64,000 nucleotides of DNA. It comes from Pyrus communis. Taxonomy: Eukaryota > Streptophyta > Magnoliopsida > Rosales > Rosaceae. The notes beneath the pieces were generated by a model that was not told the origin of the DNA, searched no databases, and was given only the letters and a program-made list of their open reading frames with translations. The position numbers and the translations under genes are program-made. The stretch spans positions 10,346,827-10,410,826 of the forward strand of contig NC_084805.1 in NCBI RefSeq assembly GCF_963583255.1, in the 5' to 3' direction. Of the stretch, positions 41,159-52,479 are shown one piece after another (the stretch's first letter is position 1; every line of letters starts with the position of its first letter).

Positions 41159-43030
41159 AATACCCCCACACTTATCTTTTGCTAGTCCTCGAGCAAAACA
41201 AAACAACAAAAGAACACGAAACTAGACAAAACGAACAAAACACAACCTACACCTTCCAACAATCGTCTCACAGATTTCCAATGCTCATGACATGTTAAAA
41301 ATCATTATTCCCACAGATTTTAGCCATCTTTACACTTAAGTACATTCTTAATCATAGTCACCACATACTAGTTCACATTTAAGCATTTAAAACCATTTCG
41401 AATGTAGTAACATGCCTTAGAGAATTTCCTCAATTCCTTACTAGAATGCACTCTATTTTCACATAGATTTTCTGACTATACACCCTACACTAGTTATATG
41501 TGAGAGATTGATGTAAACATGAAAGACTAGTATCTCACATATGTTATAACAAAGAAAGCATTTTCTGGATTTACGATAATGACATGAATATGATCTCATG
41601 AATGGAATGCTACTACTTAGAATGAGAACCAGTGATTCCATAAGCTCATATCAATTCCAAACTCCACATATTGAACACATAACGATCAAGATAGAAGCAT
41701 AAGGGTTGAAACGGGGCTAAAGGTGTTTGGCTAACAAAGAAAGGATAGGGAAAACAAACGTTCTTTAAGCAATAGTGAGCAAAGTATTGAATTAGGCACT
41801 TAGAATTCCCTTTAGAACGCAGAAGTCAACTTTGAATACCCAAGGGGAAGTCACACAAAACTTAGGGCCATATTCAAACTTTTTGGGCCCTTTCTTCAAC
41901 AATCACACTTGTGACTCCATTCTCACTTATTTTCACTCTTTTTCTTTCTTTTCTTCTTCTTTTTCTCACATTTTTTTTTTCTTTTTTTTTTTTTTTTTCC
42001 GTGCCTCCTTTAAGACTTAGGCACATACATACACACAAAAATCTCTTCCCCCACACTTATTTTCTGCAACATATTAATCAAAAGGAATTCATTTAAGTCA
42101 TGCTCACTATACTTCAAGAACAAGGGTATAGGAAAGTCCTACTCTAGGCTAGGTAAGGGGTGATGTGGTTAGCAAAGAAAATAGGCTAAACGAGGCTCAA
42201 CGGGGTTAAAACTAATATATACGAAATATGGGAAGTAAGGCTATTTGGCTATGGTGGCAACAACACAACTTCATCTTGATATATATTATGCAATTCAATG
42301 TCATGCTTTGAATGAAACGGATATAAGTTCTAGCATTTAGTTCTATCATGATACAATTGCATTCTAAGTAGCAACCAAGCAAGGAATAATGAGATCATGC
42401 AACAACTTTAGAAAACAAAGAATCACATAAAATAACTCTCCAAAGAAGGTAATGGCTCGAGTCTCACAGGGTTGTAGCGTTTGTTTGAGTTCCTTCCTTC
42501 AAGCATGTTACAAAAACGAATTTTTCTTTTATGATTGCATGTGAAGTCATACATTATAACCATAACCAAGCATATACCAAGAGTAATTCAAACTTTTCTC
42601 TATGTTCATAACTCTTTTTAACAGTCATGCAATTACAAACCAAATCCTTATCATTTTGTTGGAAGGTACCCTAAGACACAAACACACAAAAATGACTCAA
42701 AACACTCTTTTTAGGCTTTTTAAAACATGTTTTTCAAATTTTTATGTGATTTTCGGAGTTATAAAACAAAACACACTAAAAACACTCTAAAACAACTTAA
42801 AAACACCTTAAAACAGCAAGGAACAACATTTGAAGTAATGGGTGATAAAATCCCACGAATTTGCATTAAATATACTAGTTACCCCCCCACACTTAAATCA
42901 AACATTGTCCTCAATGTTTTAGGCATAGATTCACACAAAACATAAGTAAACACACACAAAAAAAAAAAACAATTTAAACATACTAAACATGGCAGAATGT
43001 AATTAACAAAGAGAAGAGTTTAGGGACGCA
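41159..43030 (-). other. PPT and 3' UTR of F
   Basis: Non-coding. The PPT is at 41159-41185. PPT-like motifs are repeated near 42050 and 42883-42895. A T-rich run lies at about 41968-41998. Confidence 0.8.
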
Positions 43031-43419
43031 AATCTGGTTATGGAGTGTAAATTCCCTCTTCTCGTTGGTAATTGCATTGAGGCTTTGATCATAGTGACTC
43101 CACAGGCATACTCTTGAACCGGGCTGCATGATTCTTTTGGTCTCCTCCACTTGTTGATTTTCCTTTGTGCTACTGGGCTGGAGGATTCTTTTGGTCTTCC
43201 CCGAAGGTCTGAGCTTACCCCTTTGGTCTGTTTCTTTGTTCAATCTTTCCAATTCGTATTGAAAAGGGTTGGAGGATAACTCAGCCTATGTTTGTCTCCA
43301 CATGCTTCAATGTATCATTTTCACTTGCCTTACTCGCTCCCCTTTGCAGAAGTGGTCCCTTCTCCGGAAATGTTTCAACCGTTGAAGATGACTACTCGAG
43401 AGCAACGCTAGGTAAGCAA

Positions 43420-43758
43420 TCAGGAATAGATTCCAGGCAGTTGGCTCCAGATCGGAAGACTGACTCCAAGTGTCGGCTGATTGCTTCTTTTACTTTGCCA
43501 TGCGAGTAAGAACAAGGACAAAGAAAAAGACAGGGAAAGAGCATGATATGAGATACTTTTGCTTTTGACCTTGATGATATGAGATACCTTTGCTTTTGAA
43601 GAAGCGGTGAATGAATCAGCATACTTCAATCCGCCGTTTCCTCCTGGGTCATCTGTACTCCAGGCATCTGGTATCATCTTTGGGGAAGAAGAAGAATTAG
43701 AGTAATTCGAAAGGCTTTGTTGGGAGTGCGCCCTCAGAGGTGAGGGAGAGTTGGGCAT
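43420..43758 (-). CDS. Small divergent cassette ORF (copy F), 112 aa, unknown function
   Basis: Intact. Differences from copy A include NYSNSS for KYSILS and DDPGG for YDRGG. The hydrophobic segment is unchanged. The longer reading frame upstream to 44145 crosses into G and is accidental. Confidence 0.4.
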   Translation of the reverse strand: MPNSPSPLRAHSQQSLSNYSNSSSSPKMIPDAWSTDDPGGNGGLKYADSFTASSKAKVSHIIKVKSKSISYHALSLSFSLSLFLLAWQSKRSNQPTLGVSLPIWSQLPGIYS

Positions 43759-44099
43759 TTTCTTCAGGTTTCCCTTGCCATAAAAGACGAAGGTCGACAT
43801 ATATAGAGATAATATCAAGTGGTGGTACTCTTCTTTTACCCTTGTCGACAAACGTTTTGATCCCGCAAATCCGGCTTTTTGAAATAGTGGCGCCTGTTCG
43901 ATCTTTGAAGACGTCTCTTCGATTTCTGAGCAGGCGCCCCTTCGATTTCTGAACGACGCCCTTTCTTTTTCTAAACGACACGTGGTAGTGCAGATGCGGC
44001 TCCTTTTGACAAAGCTGCACGCGTTTTCTGAAAAGCAGAGAAAGCGTCCCCGAACTTTGCGCTTGTCGGCTAAAGATATGTAGTTGCGGTGATGGCCTC

Positions 44100-45297
44100 T
44101 GATGCGAGATTTATACGCACACAAATTAAACCCTCTTTTCGTCAAATTGTAGTATATTTATAAGTAGGATCGTTCTAGACCGGGGATTAGGAGGGAATGC
44201 AAATCTCTTGGAAACTGACTCAAAAACGTAAAATAAAGTTTAAAACACTAAACTAGACTCAAAGAATGCAAAATTAAAGTTTAAAACACTAAGACAAACC
44301 AAAAACTCAAAATGCTTTAAAAAAACACAAACTAAAATGATTTCTAACTAAATTGACATTAAAGTAAAGGGGGATTTAAGTTTATACGAAATTAAATTAA
44401 ATGAACAAATTAAAACAGAATGTAAATATGGAATTGATGAAATGGAATGAATGGATGATAGAATAGCTAAGGGGTTCATCTCCATACATGTTACACTTGC
44501 ATAATAAAAAGATTTCCAATTGCATTTCAACAAATCATTAATTCTCAACGCCCCGGGTCAATTAGGTCCGCTTAAATTAAACGTCAAGTTTTCCTTAAGT
44601 TAATGAATTGGATGGGTTAGCGCAACGCAATTCACAACATTCTCCAAAAGTCCTTTACGTGAAAAGCACAATAAAGATACAATCAAAAATCATTAAGCAT
44701 CATGAAAACTTTAAGTGTTGACGAGGCATTCGTTACTATGGAATACGCATGAAACTTATGCCAAGAATTCATTTAACGCGATTGTTTATAAGCAACCTCC
44801 ACTACTTGTGAATATAAGTTCGTAACTATTAGGTGAAACTCACTTATATTCTAGCGTCATATTCATGCATGAAAATTAAGTGTACACTCTCAATAAACAT
44901 ACATAAATAAGTTATCAATCAAACGGTTAAACAAATTGAACCACAACTTATGAAACGCAATTAGAAGTAATCAAATCAAAATGCAAGCATAAACATTTAT
45001 TTCGAATCACCCCCTAGCTAAAGGGGGTTTTAGTTCCTCATTACGTTGAAATCAAAGAAACACCTAAACATTCCAACAACTCAAACTTGAATTGTATGAA
45101 CGTTTAGGCACTCTTCTCTTCCATTCCTTATACGTACAAAACAAAGAGAATTAAAATGAAACATTGAAATCAAAGAATCACCTAAACATTCCAACAACTC
45201 AAACTTGAATTGTATGAACGTTTAGGTCCTCTTCTCTTCCTCGTTGTTGTAGCACAAGGTCTAAGGTGAGGTTTGGGGGATTATGGAAATGTGGAAT
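44100..45297 (-). mobile_element. 3' LTR of G, first piece
   Basis: Starts TGATGCGAGA. Hairpins at 45063-45108 and 45181-45226. Interrupted by H at a ggaat site. Confidence 0.92.
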
Positions 45298-47052
45298 TGA
45301 TGCGAGATTTATACGCGCACAAATTAAACCCTCTTTTTGTCGATTTGTAGTATAAGTATAAGTAGGGATCGTTCTGGACCGGGGATTAGGAGGGATTGCA
45401 AATCTCTTGGAAACTGACTCAAAAACGTAAAATAAAGTTTAAAACACTAAACTAGACTCAAAGAATGCAAAATTAAAGTTTAAAACACTAAGACAAACCA
45501 AAAACTCAAAATGCTTTAAAAACACAAACTAAATTGAATTCTAACTAAAATGAACATTAAAGCAAAAGGGGGATTGAGGTTTTTACGAAAATTGAAATAA
45601 CGAAACAAGTTAATAAACTAGACAGAATGTAAATATGAAATTTATGGATGAATGCTAGCTAAGGGGTTCATCTCCATACATGTTACACTTGCATACAAGA
45701 TTGATTCTCAGTTGGTCTTTCGATAAATTATGAAACTCAATGCTCCAAGTTAATTAGGTTCGCTTAAATTAACTTTCAGATTTCCCTAGATTCGTTGGAT
45801 TGAATGGAATACGCATTACAACCAAATTATTCTTAATCAAAGTCCCTAACTATGGAATACGCATGATAGAGACATTCAACAAAGATCATTAAGTTCAACG
45901 AAAATCATAAACATTGACGAGGCATTCGTTACTATGGAATACGCATGAAACTTATGCCAAGAATTCGTTTAACGCGATTGTTTATAAGCAACCTCCACTA
46001 CTTGTGAATATAAGTTCATAACGATTAGGTGAAATTCACTTATATTCTAGCGTCATATTTATGCATGAAAATTAAGCGCGCATTCTTAATAAACATTCAT
46101 AAATAAGTTATCAATCAAACGGTTAAACAAATTGAATTCAAAACTTATGAAATTCCAACGAAAGGAAATCAAATCAAAATGCAAGTATAAACATTTATTT
46201 CGAATCACCCCCTAGCTAAAGGGGGGTTTATTTCCTCATAACTTTGAAATTAAAGAAACACCTAAACATTCCAACAACTCAAACTTGAATTGTATGAACG
46301 TTTAGGCCCTCTTATCTTCCTCGTTGTTGTAGCACAAGGTCTAAGGTGAGGTTTGGGGAATTATGGAAATGGATGAGGAATGGTGGAATGGGGACTCACG
46401 GTTTTGGATTCTAAGGGGAACTCACGGCTAAGAGAGAAAGGGATGTGTTTGTGGTGTGTTGTGTATGAAATGAGATGATGAATTGAATGAATGAATGCAA
46501 GGGTATTTATAGGAGTAGTGGAGGGAACATATGGCTATGTCATTTGTAGGTGAAGTAGGTGGATGTTATGTTAAGTGATAAGTGATAAGTGATATGATAT
46601 GTGGTTATGATATGATAAGTGGTTAAGTGGTGATGATAAGTGATAAGTGATTAAGTGATATGATATGTGGTGATGATAAGTGATAAGTGCATGTGGGTTA
46701 ACTAATGAAGGAAATGCATGTGCAATGACAATGTGTTAGAATGGATGTGTGTTATGCATGGCATGATTGGGATTAGGAAAGGTTTAAATGTCCTAAAACT
46801 AAAGAGAACAAGGTTCCAACACTTTGGCTCCAATTAGGTCTTCAATTTCGTCCAACACTTTGGCTTCAAGCATAAGCTATCCGTCCTTAGCCCAAAAGTG
46901 CTCCAAAAGTCTCCAAAATGCATCTTTTTGCTCCTTTAGCCCTTTGGACCTACAAACACACGAAAATAGCTTAAAGTACTAAAATAACTAAAGAAACATA
47001 ACGTAAATGTACGAGAACAAGCCATTTAAGTCGCATAAATATGCTCCTATCA
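45298..47052 (-). mobile_element. 3' LTR of H
   Basis: Shorter than other LTRs because U3 has lost most of the CACATGCA region. One hairpin copy (46261-46306) and an ATAAGTG microsatellite (about 46566-46688). Confidence 0.95.
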
Positions 47053-47817
47053 AATACCCCCACACTTAGCTTTTGCTAGTCCTCGAGCAAAACAGAAAAA
47101 CAAAACAAAAAGAACAAAACACAACCTACACCTTCCAACAATCGTATCAGGGACTTCCAATGCACATGACAAGTTAAAAATCATTATTCTCACAGATTTG
47201 AGCCATCTTTACACTTAAGTACATTCTTAATCATAGTCACCACATACTAGTTCACAATTAAGCAATTAAAACACATTTCAAATGTAGTAACATGCCTTTA
47301 GAGAATTCCCTCAATTTCTTACTAGATGTACTCTCGTTTTTCACACAGATTTTCTGACTGCACACCCTACACTAGGTATATGTGAGAAGATTGATGTAAA
47401 CATGTAGACGAACACTCACATATGTTATAATAAGGAAAGCATTTTCTGAAGTTAATAAGCATGTTTAGATATGATCTCATGAATGGAATGCTACTACTTA
47501 GACGCGAGAACCAGTGACACCATAAGCTCATACCAAGTTCAAACTCCACAATTGAAATACATAACACTCAATATAGAAGTCAAAGGGTAGTAACGGGGCT
47601 AGGGTATTGGCTAACAATGAAAGGTGATGGATAAACAAACATTCTTAAAGCAATAGTGAGCAAAGTATTGAATTAGACACTTAGAATTCCCTTAAGAACG
47701 CAGAAGTCAACTTTGAACACCCAAGGGAAAATCACACAAAACTTAGGGCCATATTCAACTTTTTGGACCCTTTCTTCAACCATCAACGCTCGTGAATTCA
47801 TTCTTACTTATTTTCAC

Positions 47818-47851
<34 letters not shown>

Positions 47852-48905
47852 CTTTTCTTTTCTTCTTTTTCTTTTGAATCTCAAAACATACATATAAACG
47901 TAAGAACAAACTTTTACTCCCCCACACTCATTTTCTTGCATAATGTAACTCAAAAGGAATTCATTTAAGTCATGCTCACTAAACTTTAAGAACAAGGGTA
48001 TAGGAAAGTCCTACTCTAAGCTAGGTAAGGGGTGATGTGGGTAAACAAGGAATAAAGGCAAAACGAGGCTCAACGGGGTTAAAACTTACAACATATACGA
48101 AGTATGGGAAGTAAGGCTATTTGGCTATGGTGGTGGTCACTACACAACTTCTTCTTGAATATGTGTTATGCAAATCAATAACATGCTTTGAATGAAATGG
48201 GCATGAGTTCTAGCATTTGGAACTATATGATGAAACGCCTTCTAAGTAGTAACCAAGCAAAGAATAATGAGATCATGCAACGACTTTAGAAAACAAGAAA
48301 TCACAGATTATACTCTCCAAAGAACGTTATAGGCTCAAGTCTCTCAGGGTTGTAGCGTTTGTTTGAGTTCCTTCCTTCAAGCATGTTACAAAAACGAATT
48401 TTTTTCTTTTATGATTGCATGTGAAGTCATACATTATAACCATAACCAAGCATATACCAAGAGTAAATCAAACTTTTCTCTATGTTTATAACTCTTTCAA
48501 ACCGTCATGCAATTATAAACCAAATCCTTATCATTGTGTTGGAAGGTACCCTAAGACACAAACACACAAAAACGACTCAAAACACTCTTTTTAGGCTTTT
48601 CAAAACAATTTTTTCAAATTTTTATGGTATTTTCGGAGTTATAAAAACAAAACATACTAAAACACTCTAAAACAACTTAAAACACCTTAAAACAGTAAGG
48701 AACAACATTTGAAGTTATGGGCGATAAAATCCCACGAATTTGCATTAACAACATTAGTTACCCCCCCACACTTAAATCAAACATTGTCCTCAATGTTTTA
48801 AGCTTAAAATCATACAAAGCATAAGTAAACACACAAAAAGCATTTAAACATACTAAACATGGCAGAATGTAAATAACAAAGAGAAGAGTTTAGAGACGCA
48901 AATCT
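47053..48905 (-). other. PPT and 3' UTR of H
   Basis: Non-coding. PPT at 47053-47080, PPT-like motifs near 47920 and 48760, and a poly-T run at about 47822-47851. Confidence 0.85.
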
Positions 48906-49247
48906 GGTTGTGGAATGTAAATTCCATCTTCTCCTTGTTGATTTCATTGAGGCTTGATGTTGTTGATTCCACAGGGGTTCCTCCCATCGTTGATTTTCCT
49001 TTGTGCTACTCTGGAACTGGGCAGCAGGATTCTTTTGGTCTCCCCCGAAGGTCTGAGCATACCCCTTTGGTCTGTTTCTTTGTTCAATCTTTCCAATTCG
49101 TATTGAAAAGGGTTGGAGGATAACTCAGCCTATGTTTGTCTCCACATGCTTCAATGTATCATTTTCACTTGCCTTACTCGCGCCCCTTTGCAGAAGTGGT
49201 CCCTTCTCCGGAAGTGTATCAACCGTTGAAGATGACTACTCGAGAGC

Positions 49248-49603
49248 AACGCTAGGTAAGCAATCAGGAATAGATTCCAGGCAGTTGGCTTCAGATCGGA
49301 AGACTGACTCCAAGTGCTGGCTGATTGCTTCTTTTACTTTGCCATGCAAGTAAGAACAAGGACAAAGAAAAAGACAGGGAAAGAGCATGATATGAGATAC
49401 TTTTGCTTTTGACCTTGATGATATGAGATACCTTTGCTTTGAAGAAGCGGTGAATGAATCAGCACATGCTTCAATCCGCCGTTTCCTCCTGGGTCATATG
49501 TACTCCAGGCATCTGGTATCATCTTTGGGGAAGAAGAAAAAATTGAGTATTTCGAAAGGCTTTGCTGGGAGTGCGCCCTCAGAGGTGAGGGAGAGTTGGG
49601 CAT
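49248..49603 (-). pseudogene. Small divergent cassette ORF (copy H), frameshifted
   Basis: Same start (MPNSPSPL), but indels near 49437 and 49465 shift the frame before the hydrophobic segment, and the frame ends further downstream at about 49334 with unrelated residues. Confidence 0.55.
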
Positions 49604-50188
49604 TTTCTTCAGGTTTGCCCTGCCATAAAAGACGAAGGTCGACATATATAGAGATAATATCAAGTGGTGGTACTTTTTACCCTTGTCGACAAACGTTTTG
49701 ATCCCGCAAATCCGGCTTTTTGAAATAGTGGCGCCTCTTCGATCTTTGAATACGCCTCTTCGATTTCTGAGCAGGCGCCCCTTCGATTTCTGAACGACGC
49801 CCCTTCGCTTTCTGAACGACACGTGGTAGTGCAGATGCGGCTCATTTTGACAAAGCTGCACACGTCTTCTGAAAAGCAGAGAAAGCGTCGCCGAACTTTG
49901 CGCTTGTCGGCTAAAGATGTGTAATTGCGATGATGGCCTCCACGTGTATTCAGCTTTGTCAGAAATCTTTTGACAAAGTTGAACGCGTCTTCTGAAAAGC
50001 CGAGAACGCGTTGCCTAAATTACGCCGGAAATGCCGGCTTCTTGAATCGGTGGACGCGTCGCCTTGGCTTTTATAGAGCTATCTATCACCACAACAAACA
50101 CACTCTGAAGAATTCCCATTCTTGAAAATCGACTCCGGCCCTTTGAGAATTAACTCCATCCGCCCCTCTCTTTGAACACTTTTGAAAA

Positions 50189-50869
50189 ATGGCAAACCCA
50201 TCGAACCTTAGCTTGGAATTGAGCCTTAGCAGTGATACGGGCGCGCCGCGTCAAGGTAACGTATGGCGCCCTTCTTTCTTATCTTCTAACGGTCTTCTTA
50301 CAGGTGAAGACTCCGTGATGCAGGACGCCACAACAGCTACAATAGTAGCTAGGAACCTCCTTACTCCAAAAGATAGTAGGCTGCTGTCAGGACGGTCCGA
50401 TGAGTTGGCCGTTCAAGAATCCCTCGCACTTAGTGTTCAGTGTGCGAGTTCTGTGTCCAACATGGGCCAACGCCTGCTTGCCCGCTCCCGTCAGGTGGAA
50501 TCTTTGATGGCAGAGGTGGAAAGTCTCAAGCAGGAGATCAAACTGCTTAAGTACGAGAATAGAAGTTTGCACGTGCTTGCCAACAACTATTCGACGGGTA
50601 TGAAGAGGAAGCTTGATGAGCTACAAGAATCCAATGGTCGGATGCAAAGTGACCGTCAAACTGACCGTCAAAGGCTTGCGGCTTACTTCCAGAGGCACAT
50701 TTTTCCGGGCTCATCCAGCGTTTGGGCAAGTATTGAGGCCTCTTCTTTGATGCCTCCCGCTCCGATACCTTCCGCCTCGATGCCTTCTGCTCCGATGCCT
50801 TCCGCATCTATGCCTCCTGCTTCTAGAGTTTTGCCCAGTAGTGGGGCTTCAAGTAAATGCCCTTTGTGA
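50189..50869 (+). CDS. Antisense cassette protein with EAR motif and leucine zipper (copy H), 226 aa
   Basis: Intact. It starts MANPSNLSLELSLSSD, so the EAR motif is kept. The zipper is unchanged except IKLLKYENRSL for IQQLKYENRSL, which keeps the heptad leucines. After the coiled coil it is the most divergent copy: an extra DRQT repeat, AYFQRHIF and a tail ending SSGASSKCPL. The promoter TATA is at about 50071-50077. The gene is convergent with the sense ORF at 50967-52301 and separated from it by two poly-T tracts. Confidence 0.75.
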   Translation: MANPSNLSLELSLSSDTGAPRQGNVWRPSFLSSNGLLTGEDSVMQDATTATIVARNLLTPKDSRLLSGRSDELAVQESLALSVQCASSVSNMGQRLLARSRQVESLMAEVESLKQEIKLLKYENRSLHVLANNYSTGMKRKLDELQESNGRMQSDRQTDRQRLAAYFQRHIFPGSSSVWASIEASSLMPPAPIPSASMPSAPMPSASMPPASRVLPSSGASSKCPL

Positions 50870-50884
50870 AGCTCCATCATTCTG

Positions 50885-50957
50885 CCATGTTTTTTTTTTT
50901 TTTTTTTTTTTTTCATAAATTTAGTATCTTTTTTTTTTTTTTTTTTTTTTTTTTTCA
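50885..50957. repeat. Two poly-T tracts between convergent ORFs in H
   Basis: Runs of more than 20 T at about 50889-50912 and 50930-50955, separated by cataaatttagtatc. They look like a duplication of the boundary tract, which is single in the other elements. Confidence 0.85.
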
Positions 50958-50966
50958 TAAATAAAA

Positions 50967-52301
50967 TCAAACAGCATGGAATTTATCTTTGAATGGGCGG
51001 TGATACTTGAAATGATCCGGTAATAGTTTAAATTCCAGATTGGGTGCCTGAATCATTAACCACATGTTAGTATAAAAGAAAATTGAAATTCGGGGAGGCG
51101 GCTTACCTGTGTGCTCCAAAATGAACTCCAGAATAAACACCCCTTCGAAAGTTATGACTTGTCCCGTGTCATAAAATCCAACTTCCTTGGGAATTGTGGT
51201 TTCAAATATGTCCTCTTTGATGCATTCTACATCTTCTCCAGCCACTACCTTCTCTTGAATCATTCTTCTTGGTGTACAAAGTCCTTTGAAGAATTCAACA
51301 CCATCTAAAACTTGCTGTGTTGCACCAAGAATTTGAATAGCATTTTGCTCCTTTGGGAAGGCTTCCACGATGTCCTTTTTACTCTCTTCTTGGTTGGGAA
51401 TCAAAAACCTGCTAGGAAAAGGGACATTGGGTGGAATAACATCAGAATAACATGGAATTGGGACGTCCTTACTGGTGGTGGGTGGTTTAGAGGGCTTAGG
51501 GATCTGCGGCAAGGGTTGTTCTACCCTTGCCGTGTGCATGTCTTCTTCCTCCTCCTCAATTAGCAGCTCTTCATCCACTTCTAGGCTATGTTTGGACATT
51601 TTTAGGTCAGCTCCAACCTCCATAGCACTTCCCAAAGTGATAGCATTATGGATTTCAAAATCTTCCTTCGAGTTTTCAATAGTTGAGTTGGAGAGTTCAC
51701 TTTGCTCTTGAATTTGTTTCATGAACTCCATAATCTGCCCAAATTGCTCGTCCAATTTACCCAACTCCTTGGCTTGATTTTGTGACCCCTGCGCCAAAGA
51801 GGTTAGTAATTGAAAATTTTTATCATTATCCATGGACATACTTGAACTTGATTGGAATTGTTGTGGGGGAGGTTGTGGTGGCTGCATAGGTGTTGTATTG
51901 AACTCATCATACGGTTGCCAATATGCTTCTTGTTGAGCCTCCTTGGCTTGATTTTGTGACCCCTGCGCCAAAGAATTTATTTCATTAAGAATTTGATTAT
52001 AATCTATTGGCAAACTTGAATTTAATTGAGCATATTGCATATGAAGTTGTGGTGGCTGCATAGGTCTTGAATAGAACTCCTCATATGGTTGCCAATATGC
52101 TTCACGTTGAACTTGTTGATCTTCCCACCATATAGAGTTTGAATGATCCCTCCAATCTCTTTGTGGACATTGATTGGCTTGAAATCCTTGCCTATATGAA
52201 GCACCAAATGTAGGGACACTCTGCATTGTGGTCCTTTCGGCATACGGCGACAATTTAGAAGTAAGATTTGCCAATTGAGCTTGAATGCTAGCAAAATCCA
52301 T
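50967..52301 (-). CDS. Gag-linker-derived protein without capsid or zinc knuckle (copy H), 444 aa
   Basis: In the sense orientation of H. Residues 1-30 align with the region before the zinc knuckle of E Gag (QAQLANLTSKLS against QNQMANLTTLLS). Residues 45-65 match its WRDHPNFKWRD, and the later acidic and Pro-rich part matches the linker (FGQIMEFMKQIQEQ, NVPFPSRF, KKDIVEAF). The capsid domain, CCHC knuckle and protease active site are absent. A roughly 58 aa module (YWQPYEEF to GSQNQAKE) is duplicated at about 67-120 and 125-180. The C-terminus (APNLEFKLLPDHFKY) resembles the linker that precedes RT in Athila-type pol. The frame is fully open, and a diverged homologue is open in G, so it may be functional. 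Role unknown. Confidence 0.7.
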   Translation of the reverse strand: MDFASIQAQLANLTSKLSPYAERTTMQSVPTFGASYRQGFQANQCPQRDWRDHSNSIWWEDQQVQREAYWQPYEEFYSRPMQPPQLHMQYAQLNSSLPIDYNQILNEINSLAQGSQNQAKEAQQEAYWQPYDEFNTTPMQPPQPPPQQFQSSSSMSMDNDKNFQLLTSLAQGSQNQAKELGKLDEQFGQIMEFMKQIQEQSELSNSTIENSKEDFEIHNAITLGSAMEVGADLKMSKHSLEVDEELLIEEEEEDMHTARVEQPLPQIPKPSKPPTTSKDVPIPCYSDVIPPNVPFPSRFLIPNQEESKKDIVEAFPKEQNAIQILGATQQVLDGVEFFKGLCTPRRMIQEKVVAGEDVECIKEDIFETTIPKEVGFYDTGQVITFEGVFILEFILEHTGKPPPRISIFFYTNMWLMIQAPNLEFKLLPDHFKYHRPFKDKFHAV

Positions 52302-52456
52302 ATCTTACTTCTCTAGTACCTAAAATCAAAGAAAGAGAACTAAATCAAATATCAAAAGTAACAACAAACAAAGAAAACAACATTAAGTTAGAAACTAAAA
52401 CGAAAACAACTAAACCAAAAAAAAGAAAAGAACCAAGGGATTAGCAAAGTTGCTAA

Positions 52457-52474
52457 TCCCCGGCAACGGCGCCA
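52457..52474 (-). promoter_or_regulatory. Primer binding site, tRNA-Asp type (element H)
   Basis: Perfect match to the tRNA-Asp 3' end, 5 nt from the LTR. Confidence 0.95.
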
Positions 52475-52479
52475 AAATT

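Larger units (their letters stand above)
39139..44099 (-). mobile_element. Element F: reverse non-autonomous element, interrupted by G
   Basis: It consists of the 3' LTR (39139-41158), PPT, 3' UTR and the distal half of the cassette. Element G cuts it at 44100. The predicted target duplication is aatcc (39134-39138). F's EAR/zipper gene, PBS and 5' LTR would lie beyond G, outside the window. Confidence 0.88.
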
